Source: Paraphysoderma sedebokerense
Taxonomy: Eukaryota > Blastocladiomycota > Physodermatomycetes > Physodermatales > Physodermataceae
Direction of reading: 5' to 3'
DNA: 64,000 bases
Assembly (NCBI GenBank): GCA_025602915.1
Contig: JAHLJZ010000028.1
Span: forward strand, 62,001 to 126,000
Shown here: positions 13,801-23,781 of the stretch, piece after piece
Position numbering within the stretch: the first letter of the stretch is position 1
Layout: the number at the start of each line of letters is the position of its first letter
The notes under the pieces: model-generated
The model's database searches: none
The model's input: only the letters and a program-made list of their open reading frames with translations
What the model was told of the DNA's origin: nothing
Made by a program: the position numbers and the translations under genes

Positions 13801-14388
13801 ACCACCGAATAAGAGAAAATAGAGGAGAGCAAAAGTTTTGGAAGGAAAAGGGGCATACGGGTTGGTTTCGTCGGGAGCATCGATAGCACTAACATCGTTC
13901 TCAGTATCAATGCCATCGTCATTTTCAGACATCTCCATAGCTTCCTCATTCCTCATTTCACCCTCGCGATTATTGTCGCCTAAGTTTTGATCATTGCCAC
14001 TGTCTGCGTTGAGTGGTTCTGGATCCGGCGCTGCTCCAATCCTGCCCCCCCCCAAAATATCTGAGCTGCGTGAAAGTGAATCTTCGGTGTGGTGATCAAA
14101 TGGGATTTGGTATTCGTCAGAAAATGAATCATTGGAATCGTTTGTCTTGACTGTCCTTGATGAGGAGCAAGACGTCGACGGGACTGCACAAGGAGATTCT
14201 TGAAAACTGAATTGAGCTGGTTGTTCAGGCGGCCACTGACATTCGTAATCCATGTCGAATCTACTATGCATGCTAACACTTCGATTTATAATCTCGCTAT
14301 GACAATAGTTCGTAGAATGTCTTTTCATATTCCATTTTTTTACGAAACCTTTCCCGCATTTATTGCAGTAATGGAGATATCGCGACAT
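10867..14388 (-). CDS. Plavaka-type (TNP2/CACTA group) transposase, multi-exon
   Basis: Cut-and-paste transposase. The N-terminus at 14388 has a C2H2 zinc finger (YCNKCGKGFVKKWNMKRH) and a long acidic/serine linker. It continues with features of fungal Plavaka proteins: LLFGGRYIVSRDLQEGLWW, NSAGKIFYHNS and RTPKGDWFANDVVK. The catalytic-core segment LLLLFDETSGNTTKQWN lies at about 12990-12940, followed by LHFVATSNYASGIELSEAIA, then the CFCRFC motif (about 12590) and APSKDVARRFASYQFAVHIA after an intron near 11800-11860. The frame of the first exon ends at a TAG at 13258, and the same frame resumes with NTEFLRKNEL. Another frame change occurs near 13020. Neither is resolved by a good intron, so exon borders are uncertain and the gene may be broken. 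The last exon (10867-11154) is the least certain part. Confidence 0.75.
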
Positions 14389-14400
14389 GGATGCTGAAGG

Positions 14401-14866
14401 TTCGTCGTAAAAGAGTCGTAAAAATGTTTGAGAAAAATGCTTAAGGCATCGAATAATAAAATTTTGGTATGATTATAGGATTACAAATCACATCGGTGTA
14501 TCATCTGATCGACTGCATGGAATTTTCAACAATTGTGTTAAACATTTCACGTCACATCATCGCACGACTCACGCGATTTGACCAGCACGGACTTGTTATA
14601 AAATGGAAACATTTCCCTTTCGGTCATTCACAAATCCCCTCAACTCCCGAGGAATGGCATACACACAGTTATCGACTCCAATAGCTCCGAGGAGACCTCT
14701 GGTCCCTGTGTCAACTGTAACATAAAACGTGCGTACTCCAGCCCCCTTTACACCGGCGATTTCATTTGATATTAGCGATTATTTCATCAATACCCCATCG
14801 GCGGACGAGAACGCAAGAAGACGGTAGGATAGCCAAAGCAAGTATCTCAGGGACATTTTATTCTTT
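14401..14866. other. gap, no gene seen
   Basis: Lies between the zinc-finger start of the transposase (minus) and a small plus-strand gene. It is AT-rich with a GC-richer patch at 14655-14800. No terminal inverted repeat matching the tandem repeats on the other side of the transposase was found here. Confidence 0.4.
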
Positions 14867-15421
14867 ATGTCTGAAATGCAGTCAACAATAACAGTCTTTC
14901 CTTCCGCAGCCTCAACAGGTAATTTGCGAAATGAGCGACAGGACCAAAATACACCATCTCATTTTGATTATCGAAGTATTGACTTTGAAAACCTCGATTC
15001 GGATCAAAAGCTATCAACTATTTGGAATGGAGTGAAGACCCTGTTAGACCAAGTTGGCCGACAAAACAGTTCCCAAAGTCGACGGAATAACCAAGCGACC
15101 ACGATTTCCGCTAACGTGACTGAGGAGCTCAAGGTAATGCCAATTGCAATCTCAATCATACATTCCAATTAACAAAAGTAATCATACATTTCTTTTAGTC
15201 TCTGGTTCGGTCAGCGGGAACTTGAATGCATAAATACCCATCCTGATCATAAAGAGTGTATAGCTTTGTTGACACAAGAATCGACAACCCTTGAAGCCGC
15301 TATGAATCAAAATGAATTGCTCCAAAATCAATTAGCGTCGTATTTGTTGGGTCATTTGAGAACCCTCCGAGCTGATGAAAAGAAAAATATAACGGCTTGT
15401 CACATTGGAACGGGCGGTTGA
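14867..15421 (+). CDS. small hypothetical protein, two exons
   Basis: Exon 1 14867-15133 and exon 2 15215-15421 join in phase 0 through a GTAATG donor and a CGGTCAG acceptor, giving about 157 aa. The N-terminal half is polar (SHFDYRSIDFENLDSDQKLS). The second half is predicted helical (IALLTQESTTLEAAMNQNEL) and could form a coiled coil. No family is recognised. It is divergent from the transposase gene and may be an accessory gene of that element or an unrelated lineage-specific gene. Confidence 0.4.
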
Positions 15422-15481
15422 GTATTATAAGAACAGCGGCCTCGAAATTGAGGATAGGAAAAGGCGGTTTCTTGTCATGGT

Positions 15482-15910
15482 ATGTCACATCTTTACACTT
15501 GGAAACTTTCCTTGGAAATACGAAATTCTGACATATATTGTTATCGATTCTTGGCGCGAATGACTGCAACACGGTCGCCTTCCTGGGACTTCTGGAGGGA
15601 TCCCCAAGCAGGCTTTGTATCGCACGTTTCCTATTTGCAACGGCCTCACACCCGGGAGGCCTTTCGACACTTCGACGGTCTGATGGTAGTTTATGAAGAA
15701 GCGATTGTTCCTCAAGGAGACAGACCTCGTGATGATGAAAGAAGAAGACGAATTTCACAGAGGGATGATGACACGGAAGATTCTAGGTCTGTTACCAGAC
15801 AACGCTTGGAAGATGCATCTTTTAGTGATCAAGATGAATTGGAAACATCGAGTTCGATGGACGCAAATGCTATTGTAACAGAAATACCGGATTATGCTAA
15901 TAAAATTTGA
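15482..15910 (+). CDS. hypothetical charged protein or terminal exon
   Basis: Open frame of 142 codons. The first 60 codons read poorly and could be intron, but the C-terminal 80 residues are strongly biased to charged residues (RPRDDERRRRISQRDDD, then acidic and serine-rich), which looks like a real disordered tail. It could be the last exon of the preceding small gene, but the splice path is not clear. No domain is recognised. Confidence 0.28.
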   Translation: MSHLYTWKLSLEIRNSDIYCYRFLARMTATRSPSWDFWRDPQAGFVSHVSYLQRPHTREAFRHFDGLMVVYEEAIVPQGDRPRDDERRRRISQRDDDTEDSRSVTRQRLEDASFSDQDELETSSSMDANAIVTEIPDYANKI

Positions 15911-16896
15911 TTGCTGTTATTATTGATCATCATCATTGTAAATATCTATTCAAATATATGCACCTATTCCTTTTTGAATTGCAACCGCAGGACGTTTTAT
16001 AGATGAGTGCATGAGAAATTAGCAAATATTTTCTGTCGCTTATCACTATTCAGTCAGCGTTTCAATTCGGTGGAAAAGTTACATTAATTTTTCATGCTGC
16101 ATTTGTGTTATTAATGTACGATAACATGTTATTAGAAAAGGGTATGAAACTCCCATGGCTTGATTACGCGGATTTCTCAATTGCCTTAGGCAAATAACCA
16201 ATGTGCAAGTTCATTTTTCTGATATTGGGTAAATGCATGAAAAGTATGGAGGAATCAGGTGCATATCAATTATCAAGACTCCTCATTAGAATAACGCAAT
16301 CGAGCAACCGTCAAACTGGCATGCCGTCAGTTGCGTTGACAGAACGTTATTTCTTTGCGATGATATTGCATTATGAGTGGCAACGTTATTATACCGTCAG
16401 CTCATAGAACGCAATTTTGATGTCGCCTGAGCTCGTTCAATTCACGCAAATTTAATGCCTGTCTCACGTCGTCCAAGTTCATCGTTCCAACGCTGATAAT
16501 TTTCCGCTGTGTAGGTTATATTTGAGATCGGTACTCCCGGCACACCAAATCACGTGGGGCTGGCAGGAACTTCATATCTGTTATGTACATGCAAAATTCA
16601 GCAATAATATAACATTAAACAGTGCGAGTAGTTCTCTTGTTTGTAAACCCTCAATAATCACTATCTAATTTTGCTGATCCCAATAGAGATCACACAGAAC
16701 TCACTGCAATAATGGTTTGTTAAGGTTTTGTTTGACATGGTCATGTGTGTGGATAAATAGGTCGGATGATAAACCTTTGAACTTGACAAACTATTCCTCC
16801 GTTATCCGCTCGATTTCGCATTTCCAAATCATAATCTAATAATCATCCCAATAGACCGAAATCACCAATTCTCAAGGTGTGTTGTTTTGATGGAAA
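15911..16896. other. gap, no gene seen
   Basis: AT-rich with no frame longer than about 68 codons and no domain. The last 150 bases before 16897 include GGATAAATAGG and an intron-like acceptor (TCCCAATAG) at about 16855, so an upstream non-coding or coding exon of the OLD-like gene could lie here. Confidence 0.35.
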
Positions 16897-18646
16897 ATGT
16901 GTGGCGGATCTCGCTATTTAACTATGGCGCGGGCACTGTTCGATGCTAGGAGATATAAACTGACATTTAAACTAGAAATGCGTATCGAAATAAACTGGGA
17001 AAACGTTACCAAGCCGTTGAATAAACAATTTTTCGTTCAAACCAAACGAGATTCGGAGCCCGCTTTTTATCCAGTATTCGGAAGGGAATATCGTAGCGAT
17101 CTCTTACAAGCTATAGACTTGGTCATTTCAGCACAAAATAAAAAATATCCCTCGGACAAGCAGTGTCATAACGAGTCTACGTATTTGAAACCGACCAATG
17201 TCGATATACAGGTAATGCGAAAGGGCCTCCTTGAGTGGGTTAGATCGCTCTGTCAAACGTTTCTGATGGACTCTTCTAGGTATCTGTGGATAATGCAGTG
17301 ACTTCAATGATCTCTGTTGTTGGAGCTAATCTACCGTTTCGAATCAAACGAGGAACCCATAAAGGCAATCCCGCTGATTTTTCTTGTCATCTTCGTGACT
17401 ACGAGCATGGCAAAATACAAGATACCTTATGCCGCATTATGGATAGCGATGTGGCATCTTATAACAAGATTGTTAAATTTTGTCAGGAAATTGGTGTTAT
17501 TCTTAAATTGGAGGCTACAAATGACAAAAATCCTGGCTTTTTGGAGTAAATTGCTATCATTCAACCCTCATGACCATTACCGATAGTAACTAATTCTGAC
17601 TATTGGCTGTTCTTAGAACTGATGTTGCAAAAGTGAAAAAACTACCTCGAGAGCTGTTTACCGGCTTAACACTCACATTCAAGTCAAATAACATGTCGCT
17701 GGTCTCAATGATCGTCTCTATTTTCTTTGAAGAACGCCCGCCTCGTTATATTTTCTTGGAATGTCCATTCTATTCGTTGATACCGATACATCAACGAATT
17801 TTATGGCACAAATTGCGAGAACATACACGAAACGACAATGTCTCAATATTCATTTTCACAGATGTTTACGAATATTTGGTAGAATCTGATCATATGTATT
17901 TCGTCGCATCTAAGAAAACGGTTAAGCTTAAGCTATCGGAATTTTTGTATCGCCCATCATGGTTTTCTTTGTTGAAAGGTTCCCACGTCATTTTCGTAGA
18001 AGGGCCAGATGATTACCGGGTAATAGCAGCTGCTCTTCAGGTTATCCAGGAGACAAGAGAAATCGATCCTTGGGTTGTGGTCTCACTTGGAGGATGTGAA
18101 AATCTACAGCTCGCTGTGAAGTGGGCAAAGGAAATGGACATCAAATTTCGAGCTGTGTTGGATTTGGATGCCACACTATCTGGCATGGTGAGTTGCAGCA
18201 ACTGGGACATATGGCTACCCATTACTTACACTCTGCTCTAGAAACTGCGTTATCCGCGCACAGAAAACTCGGCCAAAATGGTTGTTCCCTCCAATTTTTT
18301 CGATTCAGCTATTGGTAAAGCCATCAACATAACTGAATCGGAGTTAGCCGAAGTCTTGGGCTCTGGGAATGAAATTACTTTAGCAAAACACTGTGAAGCT
18401 ATCATTCCATATTTGCGAGGAACGCACGGAATATTTGTTTGGAAGTGGGAAATGGAGGATGCATTTCAAGATCTTGTCCAAAACCTCTCGACGGCCTCCT
18501 CCAAAAAACATCCGTTACATCAGATGTGGAAGGGATTAAGTATTCCGAAAATACTGGATTTTATCAAGCACAGATCTAGTGGCGAGATTCGGGAACTCAT
18601 TAATTATATTCAACCTACTGCAGTAAGCGATATTGAACGTTTGTGA
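16897..18646 (+). CDS. OLD-like protein with TOPRIM nuclease domain, four exons
   Basis: Exons 16897-17211, 17280-17545, 17617-18187 and 18242-18646 join with consistent phases to about 518 aa. The middle resembles the second half of an OLD-family ATPase. RPPRYIFLECPFYSL aligns with the Walker B/His-loop region normally written LIEEPELFLHP, so the Walker B acid pair is degenerate, and NVSIFIFTDVYEYLV follows. Next comes a TOPRIM fold: VIFVEGPDDYRVIAAAL with the metal-binding Glu (about 18000), VVVSLGG, and the DxD motif AVLDLDATLSG at about 18155-18187. OLD proteins are nucleases best known from phage and bacterial defence. The N-terminal 100 residues show no Walker A motif, so ATP binding is probably lost or lies in an unseen upstream exon. 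The gene sits between the transposase gene and the second long repeat. Confidence 0.6.
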
Positions 18647-19481
18647 TGTATAATTGTGGTATGCTCATGTCAGCAAGAGTAATTTTGTTGGAGGGTGATT
18701 GTCAAGTTGGAGTTTTGGGACAAGACCTCAATTGAAAGGTGTGAACTGTGAACGCCATTAGAAGTATAACAATGTAATGGCCCAATGGGTCTTTGATAAA
18801 GAAATCTCAGTACGAGGCGCGCTACTGTAATCATCAGAAGAGCTGCAGGAACTTGGATACCTCCAGCGGTTAAATCCTCTTTTTGCAACGGCAGACCATG
18901 CAAGATAAGACGATGGCCTCAATTGTTTTAGTCATTTGATGGCCTTTTTAATTGGTTCGCAGTGCAAGGCAAATCACAAGAAGACATAGTGAAATCTCGA
19001 AGGGTTGGCAAGCGTTAAAGTTGGTATTTGTGGGACATGATGGGGAACTAATAAAGTCCTACGCCTTCCCCAGCATGTACCTTCATATTCATTAAAGAAA
19101 ACATTGGAATGTTGCCTTTTAAGGAAATATCGTCATTATTTTATAAGTTTAGTTCAGGGTGATTGGTGGAATCCGTAAGAATGATGTCCCATTTGTCCGA
19201 TGACATTTTTCGTTTTGTATTGAAAGTGTTGGTTGCAGTATGGATGTGAAAATTTTCAATAGTACAAATACTATTGTGGCATAATACAATGGTAATATTC
19301 AATGGCTCACCGCCGCAACATACGTTCGCTCAAAGTTAGCTGCTATTCCGGTGCATGACGCAATACCAGGACGATATCCAGATTGAATAATTAGCGGCCC
19401 CAAAATGGAGCGGTTTGCACAACAGAAGAATCTAGTAAATTCTCAGGATTAGATTTTGGTCCTTGTCAATTTCGATTACAC
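18647..19481. other. gap with diverged repeat shoulder
   Basis: No supported gene. The 77-codon minus-strand frame at 18670-18903 has no domain. From about 19365 the sequence is the diverged left shoulder of the long repeat, comparable with 6270-6412. Confidence 0.45.
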
Positions 19482-21286
19482 AAAGTTTTATGACCCTGAA
19501 GTGCCTTCAGCCTCGCATAATTTAAATTACTCATCACTGTGGAATTTTACGATTTGCAACATTGTGAGGACATATCTAGGCCCAATCTGACGGCTAATTT
19601 ACTTTTATTTCAAATGTCGCAGATTAGTATACTTACTCACACATCAAGTATAAGTGATGCGGGACTCAAATTAACACCGTTAGGTTCCTAAATGAGATGT
19701 TCGACATATTAACGGTATCGATTTTGACTGTATTTAGCAGCACGATTCACATGTCGCAGATAAATAGACTACGCTTTGCGTCGACTCTAAGACTATACCA
19801 TCTGAACCTTGAGAAACATTGCGTGTGGACTTTCTGCCACGTCAAACCATCCGGGTTATATCGGGTCACTATATCGAACCGATGGTTACTGCAACAGATC
19901 TCAGTCATCTTGTGGCTTCTGATGTTTTGTGCCACATGTAAGACGTACAGAAAATGATTCAAGCGTTGAAATTTTAGCTTAAATTATCCGAAATGTGGAA
20001 CATTCAAGTGTAACGGGCATGGTGAATACTGTCAATCGTTTTCGGATGAGGTCTACATACTATAATGCAAACAATTAGAGAAAGAACAGTTAATCAATGT
20101 CGAATGTCTTTAATATGGAGCTTAGCTCACCACATCCCTAAACGTAGCCAAAACATTACGTACCTTCACCCAAATCAGCGGACAATTTAAAACAACGAAG
20201 TATCAAACAACGGACATCTAACAACGAGCTGAACGGGATTTTCACCGACCTGATTGTTAACATGAACGGCCACGGGTCCCGTTTTGTCATCACCGTCTAT
20301 CATATGCGGAAAACAAAATAACCAATGTTTCAAGGTAATTAGACATATATTAGATCTCAAACTGAACCCCTGACCGTTATGTTTTTGGCTATCTGAAATC
20401 CGAGGAATCCAGACAACGAAATGACGACACTATGTTTAACAGAAATCAAATCATGTTGTGACTGTGTTCTGCTTCAAATCTAAGAAATTTCAGAAATAAC
20501 CATGACTTTGAGACAACACGTACGTATAGTTAACACCAACGGCACCAATGTGTCAGTAGTGGATAGTGAGGAGGTTCAATTAACTGGCGGCTGAAACGAG
20601 TATCTGGATTTCTCTATACGGAACAATGTGTGATAAACCTGAAAGATTCAATTTGATTTGAAAAGGCTGTGAAAACGTTCAATTTCAACACGAACTTGAA
20701 CTCGTTCAAGTGATAGAGGAGCTATAATAAAAAGCACTTTAAAATTGTAAACTCTAATAACAAAAACTCGGTGTAGTTGATTAGTAAGTGGGGGCTGAAT
20801 TGTATTTAGGTAAAATTCTCCAAATATTACATTTGCCACAATATCAGCAATGACGTAGTAAAATAGACTAAACTAGTATTTGCAACGGCAATCCCATCCT
20901 CGACAGAACTAGGTTTCCTTAAAACCTTTGTTTGGATGAAAACAGTCGACTCTGATGTCGCAGATTTATTTCCATATGCTGCAATAAGGAGGCGCAATGA
21001 AAATTTTTGCAGATCCTTCGCAATATACGACAATGGCATGGGCCGAGAGTGTGGCGAACATTTAATATTTATTCGTAATCGATACTGATATAGACTCTCA
21101 GGCGATGCTGCCAATTCTCGGCTATTCCATTCTGTGCCTCAATCACATTGACAGAGAAAATGAGAATGATACAGACTAGTATTCCAGAATTGATGACGTC
21201 GATTTATTCAGAGATGCTTGGAAGAGAAGACTCTCGTAAGGGGCGCCGCTAAGCAGGACGTTGACTGTTAGTGCAAAGCGTATGCA
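19482..21286 (+). repeat. long direct repeat, copy B
   Basis: Matches 6413-8217 base for base at offset 13069 over all blocks compared, up to a few differences in the final 20 bases. Orientation is the same as copy A, so the pair encloses 11.3 kb including the transposase and OLD-like genes. No intact gene is recognised inside. Confidence 0.9.
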
Positions 21287-21962
21287 ACAGCTAGTCCGTA
21301 ATCTTACGAATCAAACTTTTAATGTAAAATCCAGAAACTTGGGAATTGCCACCTTTGAGGTGGGATTGGGACTATGATCGTTTCTAAAGAGTTGCATCTA
21401 AAGCACCGTATTTACAATTACTGCGAAACTGAGGTTTCTGCTTGAATTTGTTGTTCCTGAATTCTCCCCTGAAAAAGCAGGCGACACAACTGAATTGGAA
21501 ACTACACTCTCCTCGTTGACATCGTTCATTACATGTATTGTTCACAATCAATTGTAACTTGGTCACCGTTGTCGTGGGTTGAAAAAGTTTATCACGTTAT
21601 CACGCCACAATCAGTAAAACTCAAATCATCAGCTCTGTCCGTTGAGCTTTTGCAGATGACACAATCCGCCATGGAACAATTCGGCTACGGAGTTTTCCGA
21701 ACAGGCGGATGTGGAACCAGTGTGGAACCTCACATTACCCCCTACGTGCCATCTGCCTCAAATCGCAGCTTATTCCAATTTACAATGTATCAACGGTTTC
21801 AAAAGGGGCAAAACTTAATATAAGCCCTGATCTGCAGTCTGTCATGTCTGACGTCAGTATACTCAGCTATTTGAAGTGTGGTCGCAGACATCAAGAGATA
21901 AATACACCTGAGTTTCCACAGTTGTCTCCGGAAATACACTTTAGAATTTTTATCACCACATC
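21287..21962. other. gap, no gene supported
   Basis: Overlapping open frames of 60-96 codons occur on both strands without recognisable domains. The region may hold an upstream exon of the next gene, but I see no convincing splice connection. Confidence 0.35.
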
Positions 21963-23399
21963 ATGCCGACAAACCGACATTTCGCAGTTCATATAGCGAG
22001 CTCTCATACGCAGCAACAGCTGTCCGAGTACAGATTAGTGACCGGTGAATCTCAGAATTCTCTGGAGACGAGTTGCGTCGAGTTAGCTGGTGAGACCTGT
22101 TTATTTTTTCCTGGCGAATTTAATATACATGCTGACCGCCACAACTCTGTTCACCGACATAGACGGCGTGAATGAATTGAGTGTTCGACTATCGAATGTT
22201 GGCTATTATTGCCCGACATCGTTTATTGGGTCTAAAATTACTGCACATCTTTTTATAAATGATTTGCACACCAGGTCGACTACATTAACAAGAGTTGGTG
22301 ACACTCAGACAATATTGCTCAGTAAAAAAGAATTGGTCGCTGCCGTCGAACCTAAGATGGGTCAGGCATTAAAAGTCGAAAGTTTCAACACCTGTTTGCC
22401 ATCACCGCCTTACATTTCTAGGGTGGATGGGGAGCTTAGAGTGGACGGAGTTGCGAGTTCACCCCGACAGAGGGAAACCGCCCGTACTCCTTCCATTCGG
22501 GTCGAATTTTGGAATACTATTGAAGTAAAAGTTCCCGAAGGCCTTCATCTGGCTGGTCCAGTAAACGAAACAGACTGCGAGAATGTGAAAGATAGAGAAA
22601 GAAGCCGGTATTAGTCAATGGTTAATTAATATTGGGGTTATTAATGGAAAACTGACTATTGCTTTCCTTAGTTCAAAGGAACCGGAATGGACCAAATCAC
22701 GGCTGATAACTAAAAATATTGGTAAACACCCGTTAGCAACCGTTAGCGTTCAATTTTTGGAGTCGAACAAGTTTTATAATATGATAACCATAGGTGCTTT
22801 GGTGTTGTCGGGTAGGAATTTTGTTTCCGTTTAATTGTGGTTTATTACCAGTAATTCTGATTGTCGTCACTCCAAAAGAGCGTTCTCAATATACTCGACC
22901 CCCGACTAAGCGCCGTGAATCATTCAACCACGTTGCAAAGGTCAATCAGGATGATGAACGTCGATGTTCACCGAAAAATGTTGCGCCTCTGCGCAAGCCG
23001 CAGAAAGTACCCGGGAGGATGTCTGAGACTGAGGAATTAGTGTCTCATCTGCTAATGATGGAAAAGGACTCGCCAGAGAAGTCGCCTCTTATTCGGTGCT
23101 GCATTCATCACATGATTTCACAGCAGCGAAAGAACGAATATTTGCAGTCCAAGTTGTCGGCTTTTTCCAACAAAGTTTCTATGCATAAAGTGTCTTTACC
23201 TCCCATCACACATTTGATGCAGCGACCGGCTGATATAAAGCAACAGGATCGGGAGTTCTCAAACGAAGCCATTCAGACTCCGCCTTTAACTGCATTTAAC
23301 CCGTTGAAAAGACAAATAAACGATGGCGATAGTGACATCTTTTCGCTGTACTCCAATTGTAAAAAACCCAAAATACACCGAGAGCTACTATTACCGTAG
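21963..23399 (+). CDS. unknown protein, 419 aa, four exons, basic putative nuclear signals
   Basis: Exons 21963-22089, 22163-22607, 22672-22811 and 22852-23399 join in frame through GTGAGA, GTATTA and GTAGGA donors to 419 aa. The start gives MPTNRHFAVHIASSH. The first 300 residues read as beta-rich (DGVNELSVRLSNVGYYC, HPLATVSVQFLESNKFY), then VVTPKERSQYTRPPTKRRE. The C-terminal third is polar with a helix (LIRCCIHHMISQQRKNEYL) and ends with the basic NCKKPKIHRELLLP. A beta-sandwich followed by a basic nuclear-signal-like segment suggests a DNA-binding or regulatory protein, but I recognise no family. The consistent phases argue that the gene is intact. It follows the second long repeat. Confidence 0.5.
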
Positions 23400-23781
23400 A
23401 TTTTTTTGAAATGATTAGTAAGGGATATTGTAATTATATTAATTATGGGCTTATATTACTACCCAAAAGGAGCTGTTATGGCCCGTGTATGCATATCTAC
23501 AGAGAGTAGTTTTAGTGTTGTATCTCTATATGTGAAATATACCAAGTCGGACAGTGTGAATTAAGCATGACGATTGCCGGATAATAGCCATTCTTCTTCC
23601 GCGACAATTGCATCGGCGATTGGCGTTGCTCGTTATGCACGGCAACAAGAGGGAACGCGCGAGAGTGGATATTTGTCATCGGGTGAGTAAGCTAGGACTT
23701 GCTGATATAAAGGAGTGGACCCTGGCACCACCTGCATCGATATATCTGCACCATCGTGAAGCGACGCTGCAGACATAAAAG
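23400..23781. promoter_or_regulatory. probable promoter region of the ABCG gene
   Basis: About 380 bp between two plus-strand genes. A sequence GCTGATATAAAGGAGTGG at 23700-23717 contains a TATAAA box about 75 bp before the start codon. GC content rises toward the gene. No other feature is seen. Confidence 0.45.

Larger units (their letters stand above)
10145..14400 (-). mobile_element. Plavaka/CACTA-like DNA transposon, ends not fixed
   Basis: Contains a large transposase gene on the minus strand and, downstream of it, a cluster of degenerate tandem repeats typical of subterminal regions. I could not identify terminal inverted repeats or a target-site duplication, so the limits given are those of the recognisable parts only. 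Frame changes in the transposase suggest it may be decayed, although small introns are an alternative. Confidence 0.55.

Noticed and set aside
16897-17211. Crinkler (CRN) effector header at the N-terminus of the OLD-like gene
   Set aside because: Considered because CRN proteins occur in chytrids and relatives, but no recognisable ubiquitin-like header or LFLAK-type motif is visible.
6413-21286. Reading the 1.8 kb direct repeats as long terminal repeats of one large element
   Set aside because: No gag, protease, reverse transcriptase or integrase sequence lies between them, the internal genes are on both strands and of DNA-transposon type, and the repeats have diverged shoulders continuing outside the identical core.
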